A program made the position numbers and the translations under genes. From the NCBI GenBank assembly GCA_944382965.1, contig CALWOA010000002.1:1-64000 (forward strand): a stretch of 64,000 nucleotides of DNA, given 5' to 3'. The DNA is from an uncultured Oscillospiraceae bacterium (GTDB taxonomy: Bacteria; Bacillota; Clostridia; Oscillospirales; Oscillospiraceae). Every line of letters starts with the position of its first letter. The stretch's first letter is position 1. The notes beneath the pieces were generated by a model, which saw only the letters and a program-made list of their open reading frames with translations, searched no databases and was not told where the DNA came from. This document shows, in pieces, positions 33,496 to 41,414 of the stretch.

Positions 33496-36294
33496 TCATT
33501 CTTCCGCACCCTCCTTCACTTCATTGGGTTTCGTAGTCATAAGGCAGTACAGCTCCGTATCCTTGGGGAAGTTGTCCACAAAGGGCACGATGGTATCGCC
33601 GTAGAAAAGCAGACCTTCACCGGCATTGGAATGGGTTACATAGGAGAGCTGGTGGGGAGAAATGCCCAGCTGCTGGGCGAGAATCTTCCGGTCACCGGCG
33701 GCTTGGTTGAGCATATAGATGAAGTCCGAATTTTCAAATATGTTCTCAACCTCGCGGCTGGCAAGCAAATCCTTCACATTCTGGGTGATGCCGGTGGGAA
33801 TTCCGCCCCATTTTCGGAACCGCTTCCAGATTTCCACGGAGTAGGCGGCGGTCTGTTCCTCCTTCAGCAGCAGGTGGAACTCGTCGATGTAGTACCGGGT
33901 GGCTTTGCTGGCTTCCCGGTTGATGGTGACGCGGTTCCAGACCTGATCCTGAACAATCAGCATACCGATTTTCTTGAGCTGCTTGCCCAGCTCCTTGATG
34001 TCGTAGCACACCACCCGGTTGCTCACATCCACATCGGTCTGGTGATTGAACACATTCAAAGAACCGGTGACATAGATTTCCAGCGCGGTGGCAACAAACT
34101 GGGCTTCCTTTTCCTCCTGCCTGCGCAGACAGTCATAGAGATCACCGAGAATAGGCATATTCTCCGGCTTGGGGTCATTGAGATAGTCCTGATACACCAT
34201 CCGCACACAGCGGTCGATGATGGTTTTCTCCACCGGCTTCAGGCCGTCCTTGCCGCCCACAATCAGCTCACACAGGGAGAGGATAAAGTCCGATTTCAGC
34301 GAAAGCGGGTTTTCCTCGTCGCTGTAGTTGAGGTTGATGTCCATGGGGTTGATGTGGTGCTTGGAAGTGGGCGAAATCTTGATGACCTGACCTTCCAGCC
34401 GCTGCACCAGCGGGAAGTATTCGCCCTCCGGGTCGCAGATCATAATGTCATCGTCGGTGGCGAGAAACACATTCGAGATTTCCCGCTTGGCGGAGAAGGA
34501 TTTGCCGCTGTTGTGAACCACCAGCCCGTTTTCCAGCACATAGTTCAGGTGCCGAGGAACAGTCATGTCATAAACAGGAACAAGCTTGGAAAGGGATATG
34601 GAAGAAACCTGGGTGACCATATGCCCGCCGCTGAGGCGTGTGCCCTCAAGGATGGTTCCCGCTTCGATGTATTCTCCATCCGCATTCAGAATCAGGTGTG
34701 TGCCTGTGCAGCACACCTCTGTTCCATCCGCAAAAGAGAGTTTTTTCAGCTCCTTCGCGTACTTTTCAATGCGGATGTCTCTGGCATACGCATCCACAAT
34801 CTCACCGGTGGTTTCATCCAGTGCCTTTACCCAGGTTTCTGTGATGCCTGCGGAAACCAGATCGGCAAAGGAAATGGCATCTCCGCTGGCAAGCAGGATA
34901 CGGGTATCGCCGGAGAAACAGCCGGGGGTGCCGAGAATCAGACCGTTGGGATTTTTCAGCAGCTTCCGATCCACCATGATGATGTTGTTACTTAGGGCGT
35001 TGATGCCGTAGTACAGCGCCTCCGGGCTGTCCTGGAACAGTTCCTGGGTGGTGAAGGGAACGAAAATCGCCACGCCGGAGGAGGTCAGACCCCGCTGAAT
35101 CTCAATCTGATTCAGCCCCAGGGGCAGGCTGCTGACCATGCCTTCTTCCTGCTGATAGTCCAGCGCCGTGATGCTGCAATTATATTTCTGGGCAATGGAA
35201 TTGGTCTGAAACACATTGTTGTCCAGCTGCCGCTTGGTGTCGGCGGTGTTGAGGATCAGGAAGGTGACCAGAAACATACGCTGATTCCGGCTTTGCAGAT
35301 CGGACAGCAGCTTTTTGGCTTCGGCCCCGTAGGTGGCAAGGTCGGAGGGAATTATATCCATGTCATATCCGGCACGGACGGCCTTTTTCTGTTCCTCAAT
35401 CTTACTCTTGTCCAGATCGGTGATGGTGCGCTTGATGGTCTTGATGGCGCTGACCTGATCCACGGACTGCACATGGATATTGACCACAATGTTGCTTTCA
35501 ATATCCAGAAAGTCTTTGAGAATCCGGTCACTCAGCTCCGGGGCCAGAATTTGCAGAAAGCTGACGGAAGCGAACTTTTTGCCCATGCGGAAGTCCTTTG
35601 CGCGGCTGAACAGGAAGGAGCTGGGGGCAATGTAATCCTTGGTGGACAGCCCGGAGCGGGGCAGATCTTCCCAGCGGAAAGTAAAAGGCTCCGGCGTGTC
35701 CATGCGGAGAATGTCATGGAGAATCCGGAGCCGTTCCTGTCCGTTCAGCACCTCGGCGCTGACGCCCAGCCGTTTGAAGTTGTTGAGGATGTCCGTTTCG
35801 ATTCTTTCCAGCCGGGGCTTTGCAGAGCGGATGTTGTCGGCATCGATGCCGAAGGTGAGATACTTGGTCTTTACAATGCCGTTGTTGCCCTTTGCCTGCT
35901 GCTCCTGGATGATTTTGGACAGCTCCCGCTGGATGCTTTCAAATTGATCCGAACGCAGCGGGATTGCCCGGACGAAAGACTCCCGGAGGGCGGTCAGATT
36001 CACGAAGGAAAACTGGAACTTGATGGAGCTGTCAAAGTAATTGAGGAAATCACACCAGCCGTCGAAGATGGCCTGCTTGTCCTCGTTGTCCGAGAGCTGG
36101 TAGTTGATGTCCCGGAACTGGATGGTTTTGGTAAAGTGGGTGGGCGTCACCTGACAGATTCCGTCTACACGGATTTGCAGGTAGGGAATGCTGTCCTGCG
36201 CGGACATTTCCTTCTTATCTGTCCGCTTTGCCCTTGCGATTGCTGTCTTGACCTCTTTTTGCTGTGCGCGGGACAGCTTTCTTTGGGTGGACAA
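33496..36294 (-). CDS. virB4: VirB4-type transfer ATPase containing an intein
   Basis: The precursor is 932 aa. It begins at a TTG behind AAGGAGG and overlaps prgI by 80 bp. N-extein residues 1-458 contain the VirB4 N-terminal domain; the Walker A motif starts at GTPG 455-458. A 137-aa intein (Cys459-Asn595) follows, then SGKSFSAKRE continues Walker A. Removal gives GTPGSGKS and a 795-aa protein, the usual length. ICDPEGEYFPL and RYYIDEFHLLL are later ATPase motifs. VirB4 powers assembly of, or transfer through, the type IV channel at the membrane. Without splicing the ATP site would be broken. Confidence 0.93.
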   Translation of the reverse strand: MSTQRKLSRAQQKEVKTAIARAKRTDKKEMSAQDSIPYLQIRVDGICQVTPTHFTKTIQFRDINYQLSDNEDKQAIFDGWCDFLNYFDSSIKFQFSFVNLTALRESFVRAIPLRSDQFESIQRELSKIIQEQQAKGNNGIVKTKYLTFGIDADNIRSAKPRLERIETDILNNFKRLGVSAEVLNGQERLRILHDILRMDTPEPFTFRWEDLPRSGLSTKDYIAPSSFLFSRAKDFRMGKKFASVSFLQILAPELSDRILKDFLDIESNIVVNIHVQSVDQVSAIKTIKRTITDLDKSKIEEQKKAVRAGYDMDIIPSDLATYGAEAKKLLSDLQSRNQRMFLVTFLILNTADTKRQLDNNVFQTNSIAQKYNCSITALDYQQEEGMVSSLPLGLNQIEIQRGLTSSGVAIFVPFTTQELFQDSPEALYYGINALSNNIIMVDRKLLKNPNGLILGTPGCFSGDTRILLASGDAISFADLVSAGITETWVKALDETTGEIVDAYARDIRIEKYAKELKKLSFADGTEVCCTGTHLILNADGEYIEAGTILEGTRLSGGHMVTQVSSISLSKLVPVYDMTVPRHLNYVLENGLVVHNSGKSFSAKREISNVFLATDDDIMICDPEGEYFPLVQRLEGQVIKISPTSKHHINPMDINLNYSDEENPLSLKSDFILSLCELIVGGKDGLKPVEKTIIDRCVRMVYQDYLNDPKPENMPILGDLYDCLRRQEEKEAQFVATALEIYVTGSLNVFNHQTDVDVSNRVVCYDIKELGKQLKKIGMLIVQDQVWNRVTINREASKATRYYIDEFHLLLKEEQTAAYSVEIWKRFRKWGGIPTGITQNVKDLLASREVENIFENSDFIYMLNQAAGDRKILAQQLGISPHQLSYVTHSNAGEGLLFYGDTIVPFVDNFPKDTELYCLMTTKPNEVKEGAEE
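34510..34920 (-). other. mini-intein in VirB4 Walker A
   Basis: 137 residues. Block A is CFSGDTRILLASGDAISFAD with Cys1. Block B is GTEVCCTGTHLIL, with the TxxH histidine pattern. Block F is VPVYDMTVPRHLNYVLENG and block G is LVVHN followed by Ser+1. Blocks B and F are only about 40 residues apart, so no homing endonuclease is present. All residues expected for splicing (Cys1, block B His, penultimate His, terminal Asn, Ser+1) are intact. The host insertion point is between the Gly and the Ser of GTPG/SGKS, the nucleotide-binding loop. Confidence 0.92.
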
Positions 36295-36646
36295 TCCGAT
36301 ATACCTCCTTGTCTAACTGGTTTTGCCGTGCGATAACGGCATAGAAATTGTTGGTTTTGTAGGGGCGCTTTTTGGGGCGAAGCACCAGCACCCGAATCAT
36401 GTTTCGGATGATGACCTCCAGATGCTGCCCGTTCTTCTCGTACAGAGCGAACAGAAAGGCAGGCAGCATGGTGAGGATCATCAGCATGGCGGCAGAGGAA
36501 TTGCCCAGCGGCTCCTTGGTTGCGAAATACAGAGGGACGCCAATGAGCAGGCCGAGGCTGAAACAGATCAGCTGCCGTTTGGTCAGGTTGAAAAGAACCT
36601 TGCTTTTGACTTTGGTAAGGTCTTTGGGGACGGTTACATAGGGCAT
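36215..36646 (-). CDS. PrgI family protein
   Basis: A 143-aa protein opening MPYVTVPKDLTKVKSKVLFN, the characteristic PrgI start, with two close membrane helices (QLICFSLGLLIGVPLYFAT and AAMLMILTMLPAFLFALY) and a basic C-terminal tail. PrgI is a VirB3-like membrane part of Gram-positive type IV systems and is always next to VirB4. Its 3' end overlaps the virB4 start. Confidence 0.9.
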   Translation of the reverse strand: MPYVTVPKDLTKVKSKVLFNLTKRQLICFSLGLLIGVPLYFATKEPLGNSSAAMLMILTMLPAFLFALYEKNGQHLEVIIRNMIRVLVLRPKKRPYKTNNFYAVIARQNQLDKEVYRIVHPKKAVPRTAKRGQDSNRKGKADR

Positions 36647-36658
36647 TTTGCTACCTCC

Positions 36659-37528
36659 TTAATGGGCATTGAATACGGAGCGGGCAAGGCTGCTGGTTTT
36701 GAACAGGCAGAAGCAGAGCAGCACCGTGTAGCCCATGCAGGTCCAGATGGCGTTGCTGATGTCCCCGGACACGGAGATGTTCTGCACCAGCACCGAGTAG
36801 ATCGCCACACAGACCATAATGAGGAACGCCTGAAAGCCCAGGGCAAACAGGGTGCGCAGATAGTTCTGTCCCATCTGACCCCATTCCCGGTTTGCCATGG
36901 TCGCCATGGGAATGGGAGCCACAGAAGTCACCAGATAGACCTCAATCATGCGCCCGTTGATGACAATGAAAATGCAGATGGTGATGGCCCAGGTGCAGAT
37001 ACCCACGAACAGGGACTGAAACCAAAGCCCCAGCAGCGGCCCCACATCCATTTCCATGAGCCTGCTTTCCAAATTCGTGACCACCGAGGAAATGTCGATG
37101 CTGGTATTTCCGATCATCACCCCGGCAGCGCCGTTGACAACGCTCTGGGCAGCATCGAAGATGCCCATGACGATGGTCCAGGTGTTGGACACAATCAGGA
37201 CTGCGGCAGCACTCTTGAACACCCACTTAAAAAACATCCAGGTGTCCACATCGTTCAGGTTATTGCGGTCTGTAATGAGCTGGATCAGCTCCAGGGTCAT
37301 GACGATTGCCAGAATCGCTCCGGCCAGGGGGAGAATCACATTATTGGAAAGGTTCTGAATCATGTTGAAGATGCCGCTGTTCCACGCCTGCGGGGTCAGA
37401 CCAACCTGACCGGCGATTTCTCCAATCTGCGCATTGGTGGAATCGAACATCCCGGACAGGTTGCTGACGATACCGCTGACAAGCACTTCCTTCAGCCAGT
37501 CTGTTATGCTGTTCCAGATAAAATCCAT
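36659..37528 (-). CDS. VirB6/TrbL-like polytopic channel protein
   Basis: A 289-aa membrane protein opening MDFIWNSITDWLKEVLVSG, with about six helices and a VAPIPMATMANREWGQMGQNYL loop that is conserved in the Clostridia element version (CD1112-like). It likely forms the inner channel of the transfer apparatus. It sits between PrgI and the sortase genes. Confidence 0.87.
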   Translation of the reverse strand: MDFIWNSITDWLKEVLVSGIVSNLSGMFDSTNAQIGEIAGQVGLTPQAWNSGIFNMIQNLSNNVILPLAGAILAIVMTLELIQLITDRNNLNDVDTWMFFKWVFKSAAAVLIVSNTWTIVMGIFDAAQSVVNGAAGVMIGNTSIDISSVVTNLESRLMEMDVGPLLGLWFQSLFVGICTWAITICIFIVINGRMIEVYLVTSVAPIPMATMANREWGQMGQNYLRTLFALGFQAFLIMVCVAIYSVLVQNISVSGDISNAIWTCMGYTVLLCFCLFKTSSLARSVFNAH

Positions 37529-37546
37529 TGTGTTACCTCCGATCTA

Positions 37547-38314
37547 TCAAGGAATTGAGACTGGGGAGGATTCCACACGCTCACAGTAAACCACATACCG
37601 CTGCCTGCCGCCGGAAGCATAGGGGTGACAGGTCAGCAGGGTCAGCAGCTCCCGCCCGGGCTGAATCAGGATTTCCGTTACATCGTGGGGGTCAATGATC
37701 TTGATTTCGCAGACCCGGTAGGTCAGCTCCTCCCAGAGGTTCGTGACGGAAACCAGATCACCCACCTTTAACTTATCGATGTAACGAAAGTAGCTGGCAC
37801 CGTTGTACCCCCGGTGTCCTGCAATGACGCAGTTGGTGTTTTCCCCGCCGATGGGCAGGCTGGTCTGGCTGAGGTGGGCAGTACCATCCGCCATGTGCTG
37901 TTCCGTTGCCCCCAGAAAGATGGGCATTTCCAGCTCCATGGCCGGGATGGAGATTACCCCGAACACTTCATCTGCAAGACCGTACTGCGTCAAAGTAAAG
38001 CTGGGCTTCTGGTAATCATACTCGCAGGACAGCCCTGCCTGTCCCTGAGTGTAGATGGTTTCGTTGTAACGGTTCATGTCCTCCCAAAGCGCGGCATAAG
38101 GTCGGGTTTCCTCCGGCTCCGGGGTATCTACGGAAACAATGACATCGTCAGCGGGCTTGGTTTCGCCACGATTCAGAAAGCCCTGGGCATCCATAGTGAT
38201 CTGCTTGTCAACCACAGCCCCCCGGAGATAAGGATATAGAAAGATGGCAAGCCCAGCGGCGAACAGGAACAGCACCAAGAGGAGCGCCAGAGAGCGGAGC
38301 TTACCCCTTCTCAT
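37547..38314 (-). CDS. class C-like sortase
   Basis: A 255-aa transpeptidase. One N-terminal membrane helix (RSLALLLVLFLFAAGLAIFL) precedes the sortase barrel. The catalytic His is in VIAGHRGYNGA, Cys in LLTLLTCHPY, and Arg in GGRQRYVVYCER. It should cleave LPxTG-type signals and link pilins. The ATG at 38314 has GGAGG 8 nt upstream and overlaps the end of the neighbouring sortase gene. Confidence 0.88.
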   Translation of the reverse strand: MRRGKLRSLALLLVLFLFAAGLAIFLYPYLRGAVVDKQITMDAQGFLNRGETKPADDVIVSVDTPEPEETRPYAALWEDMNRYNETIYTQGQAGLSCEYDYQKPSFTLTQYGLADEVFGVISIPAMELEMPIFLGATEQHMADGTAHLSQTSLPIGGENTNCVIAGHRGYNGASYFRYIDKLKVGDLVSVTNLWEELTYRVCEIKIIDPHDVTEILIQPGRELLTLLTCHPYASGGRQRYVVYCERVESSPVSIP

Positions 38315-39185
38315 AGCGACCACCTCCGGCAAAATTCTGGTAGATATACACCCCGACACCGATCAGCAGAAGCAGGAGCAGAACTGCGGCAGCACCCCAG
38401 AGAAGCCCCTCAATGTATTTCTGTTCCCAGGTGGACTTTGCGGGTTCTTCTTCTGCAGTTTCTTCCACCAGAAGCTCCGCCTCCTCATAGGGAATCCGGG
38501 AACCACGCACCAGCAGCCGGTGGGTGTTCACCCCATAGGGGGTGCAGGTGACAAGGGTACACAAATCCTCGCCGGGAGCAATCCCCAGCAAGCTGGTGTC
38601 ATAGGGCAGCACAGTATTGATTTCGGCTACTTGGTATGCAAGTGTGTCGTTCAGAATGTGTAGGTAAAACACATCCCCAACAATCAACTGCTCCAGATCG
38701 GTGAACATCTTCTGGGATGCCATGCCGCTGTGCCCGGAGAGAATCGTGTGGGTGCTTTCCCCGCCCACCGGGAGGGAGCTGCCCAGCAGATGCCCAATAC
38801 CCCGTTCCAGAGAATCATTTTCCGTTCCGTGATAGATGGGCAGATTCACGCTGATTTTGGGAATCTCCACATAGCCCATGATGCCATTCCCGGCGAGATT
38901 GAGCTGGCTGTCATAGTCTGCCGATGCTGCCAGCAAGCCCTCCTGACTGTAAGCATCCTGTGTCGCAGCGCCGGGAATCAGGGAATGATTGTAAATATCC
39001 GCCTGTGCTTTCGCTTCCCGCAGTGCGGAATCGTCAATCTGCTCCATAACCTCCTGATAGGCGGTTTGAATTTGGGAGGCATACTTCTGGTTTACATAAT
39101 TACTGATAACAGGATACAAGGTCAGCCCCAGCGCCAGCAGGAACGCCATGACCGCCAGGGCGATTGTGATACGCTTTTGCTTCGT
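38301..39185 (-). CDS. class C sortase with apparent ACG start
   Basis: 294 aa if read from an ACG at 39185. AGGAGGG stands 6 nt before it and the frame then reads KQKRITIALAVMAFLLALGL, a normal sortase N-terminal anchor. The first in-frame ATG (39149) lies inside that helix with no ribosome site. Catalytic residues are His in LSGHSGMAS, Cys in LVTCTPYGVNTH and Arg in RLLVRGSR. A second membrane helix near the C-terminus (LLWGAAAVLLLLLLIGVGVY) is typical of pilus-assembling class C enzymes. The start may be a mutated ATG. Confidence 0.85.
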   Translation of the reverse strand, partial: TKQKRITIALAVMAFLLALGLTLYPVISNYVNQKYASQIQTAYQEVMEQIDDSALREAKAQADIYNHSLIPGAATQDAYSQEGLLAASADYDSQLNLAGNGIMGYVEIPKISVNLPIYHGTENDSLERGIGHLLGSSLPVGGESTHTILSGHSGMASQKMFTDLEQLIVGDVFYLHILNDTLAYQVAEINTVLPYDTSLLGIAPGEDLCTLVTCTPYGVNTHRLLVRGSRIPYEEAELLVEETAEEEPAKSTWEQKYIEGLLWGAAAVLLLLLLIGVGVYIYQNFAGGGRYEKG

Positions 39186-39209
39186 ATGGAACCCTCCTTT
39201 TTGGGGAAA

Positions 39210-39235
39210 GCCCCGGAGGAAGAAACCTCCGGGGC
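39210..39235 (-). terminator. hairpin between pilin and sortase
   Basis: GCCCCGGAGG pairs with CCTCCGGGGC, followed on the minus strand by GGCTTTCCCC. The T-run is weak, so it probably attenuates rather than stops transcription, giving more pilin than sortase. Confidence 0.6.
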
Positions 39236-39244
39236 GGGATGAAA

Positions 39245-41302
39245 TCAGACGGAACGCTTCTTGCGGCTTACCAGGACGATGACAGAGGCTGCACCAGCCA
39301 TCAGCAGGATGCCAATGACGGTAAACATCATGGTGCCATTGTCACCGGTCTTGGGCAGGTCAAAGCCGCGGGTGTTCACCACGGTCAGGGGCGCTTCGGC
39401 ATTCACGCTGCCGTTATCCTCCAGCATGGTGACCTTCTTGTCGTCTACGGTAGCGGAAGCGGTCAGCAGCTTGTGTTCCAGATGTTTCTGGGGCATATTG
39501 TGGAGGTCGCCGTTGTCGTGGATAATGGTGGCATACCAGGGATCGTTCTGGATCAGTCCCAGCACATCCGTGCCATAGATGGTGCAGGAAGCGTCGGTAT
39601 TCTTCTGGGAGATCGCCACATCAATGCCCTGTTTCAGCATGACATAGCCGTTGTCGGTACGAACCTCGGTCAGGGTGTAGGTGTCATCCTCCAGACCCTT
39701 TACAATGATTCTTCCCTGGGCATCGGCGGTCTTGATGGGAACAAAGTGAGTGGCGTCCGCCTTGTCGGTCACATGATCCACCACATAGTAAATGCCCTCG
39801 GTCTCGTTCAGTTCAGCCTTCACAAAGTAGTTGTCAGTCTTGTTCTGAATCAGGAACTCCACCTTGGAGAAATCGCCCTTGCCGTCGCTGAACAGTTTGG
39901 TCAGGTCAATGCCGTAGGTGAACACATGGCAGTCATCCACCTGGGTGTCGTAGTAATTCTGGGAGCTGCGCTTCCAGGTCAGCACAACCTTGTTGTCATT
40001 GCCCTTGTCACCAAACACAAGGTCACTGCTGCTGTCCATCTTGGCGGCATAGGTTATGCGCAGAGTGCAGTCGGAGTAGCCGGAATTGACCATGGAAGCG
40101 CCGGAATAAACAGCCTTGGAGGTGTTGATCTCAGTCAGACCGGCAGTGGTCATTTCGATGGTCATAACGGATTCCCCGGCATCGGTGGTGTTGTAGGCAA
40201 CGGTAAATTTGCCGTCAGCCTCCGACCACTTGACAACGGAATCGGTGCAGGCGGCATCTGTGAAGAACTCCAGAACCACATCGCCCTTGTTGTAGGTCAG
40301 GCCCTTGGAGAGGGTATCGACAAAGGTGTAGCAGGACAGGTAGGTGCTTTCGGAGGTGATGGAGGGCAGGGTGGAAATGATCTGGTAGTCAATGGTATCG
40401 CCAGCGGAAGCGGTGCCGATGTGGGCATAGGCATCGGTCTTGCCGGTGTCGTTCTTGTTTTCACGCAGGGTCTTTTCCAGAGAGGGAATGCCGGTCAGAT
40501 TCTTGGGGTACAGGGTGATGTCGTAAATCCAGCGGGTGCCGCCGTCCGTGGCGTTGGTGCCGTTGACAGAGGTCATGGGCACAGATACCAGAAAGGGATC
40601 GGTGGTGGACACGACCATTTCGGGAACCTTGGTTTCCACGACCAGATACAGACCCAGATTCAGGTTTTCTGCCTTGGTCTTGCCGTAGGCATCGGTCAGA
40701 GGCATGGCAGCGCCGCCGTTTGCGGAGATGTAAGCTTCCAACGCATTTTTCACTACGGTAGAATTGGATTCCAGAGCCGCAGCCAGAGCGTCGATCAGCA
40801 CATCGGACTGATAGTAATACTTGGTGGAATCCAGAGTGTCCGCATTGGTGTAGCGCTGTGCGCCGTCCGCCAAATTCAGGGCTTTCAGAAAATCCGCACC
40901 CTTGGTCTTGTCGATGGCATACAGAATCTCCACATGGCTGTCGGTGCGGCTGTCATTTTCGGACTCGGAGAACTGGACAATATCCGCAACCTTGAGGTAA
41001 CTGAACTCCACGCCCTTGATGGCATAGCCGTAGCCGGTTTCGCCATTACCCAGGGTGGAGTTACCGCCGCCCAGCACATCGTTGACACCGGTCTGGTCGA
41101 ACACGCCGGTGGACACATAGGAGGAATCCCACACGCCGTCCTTTTCGGCGTTGGTGAGATCGTACTTGTAGATGGTCAGGGAGCCGGTTCTGGATTCATC
41201 GATGGGAGCGTCCTCCAATTCGGCGGCGGAGACAGCGACGGGGAAGCAAAGCAGCATGGTCAGAGCCAGCAACAGGGAGAAAATTTTGGTAACGTGTTTC
41301 AT
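39245..41302 (-). CDS. major pilin, isopeptide-forming, LPKTG anchored
   Basis: A 685-aa surface protein. Signal peptide about residues 1-27. WIYDITLYPKN near residue 260 is the pilin motif, whose Lys is used for polymerisation by class C sortases. Later domains include an isopeptide-type D2 region and a SpaA/Cna-B domain with the E-box YTLTEVRT. The C-terminus has LPKTGDNG, a hydrophobic helix and KKR. AAAGGA precedes the ATG. It is separated from the adhesin gene by a terminator. Confidence 0.9.
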   Translation of the reverse strand: MKHVTKIFSLLLALTMLLCFPVAVSAAELEDAPIDESRTGSLTIYKYDLTNAEKDGVWDSSYVSTGVFDQTGVNDVLGGGNSTLGNGETGYGYAIKGVEFSYLKVADIVQFSESENDSRTDSHVEILYAIDKTKGADFLKALNLADGAQRYTNADTLDSTKYYYQSDVLIDALAAALESNSTVVKNALEAYISANGGAAMPLTDAYGKTKAENLNLGLYLVVETKVPEMVVSTTDPFLVSVPMTSVNGTNATDGGTRWIYDITLYPKNLTGIPSLEKTLRENKNDTGKTDAYAHIGTASAGDTIDYQIISTLPSITSESTYLSCYTFVDTLSKGLTYNKGDVVLEFFTDAACTDSVVKWSEADGKFTVAYNTTDAGESVMTIEMTTAGLTEINTSKAVYSGASMVNSGYSDCTLRITYAAKMDSSSDLVFGDKGNDNKVVLTWKRSSQNYYDTQVDDCHVFTYGIDLTKLFSDGKGDFSKVEFLIQNKTDNYFVKAELNETEGIYYVVDHVTDKADATHFVPIKTADAQGRIIVKGLEDDTYTLTEVRTDNGYVMLKQGIDVAISQKNTDASCTIYGTDVLGLIQNDPWYATIIHDNGDLHNMPQKHLEHKLLTASATVDDKKVTMLEDNGSVNAEAPLTVVNTRGFDLPKTGDNGTMMFTVIGILLMAGAASVIVLVSRKKRSV

Positions 41303-41368
41303 TTCGCATTTTCCTTTCTTAATTCAAAATAGTTGTTGTTTTGAGGCTTTTGAAAAACGATGGGCATG

Positions 41369-41392
41369 AAAAAAACCAGGGCTGATCCCTGG
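41369..41392 (-). terminator. terminator between adhesin and pilin
   Basis: On the minus strand CCAGGG-atcag-CCCTGG is followed by seven T. It should cut transcription from the adhesin into the pilin unless read through. Confidence 0.8.
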
Positions 41393-41414
41393 CATGGTTG
41401 GTATTGGGCATGAA

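Noticed and set aside
39239-41332. A 697-codon plus-strand frame opposite the pilin
   Set aside because: Low-complexity Gly/Val/His shadow. The minus frame has a signal peptide, pilin motif and LPKTG.
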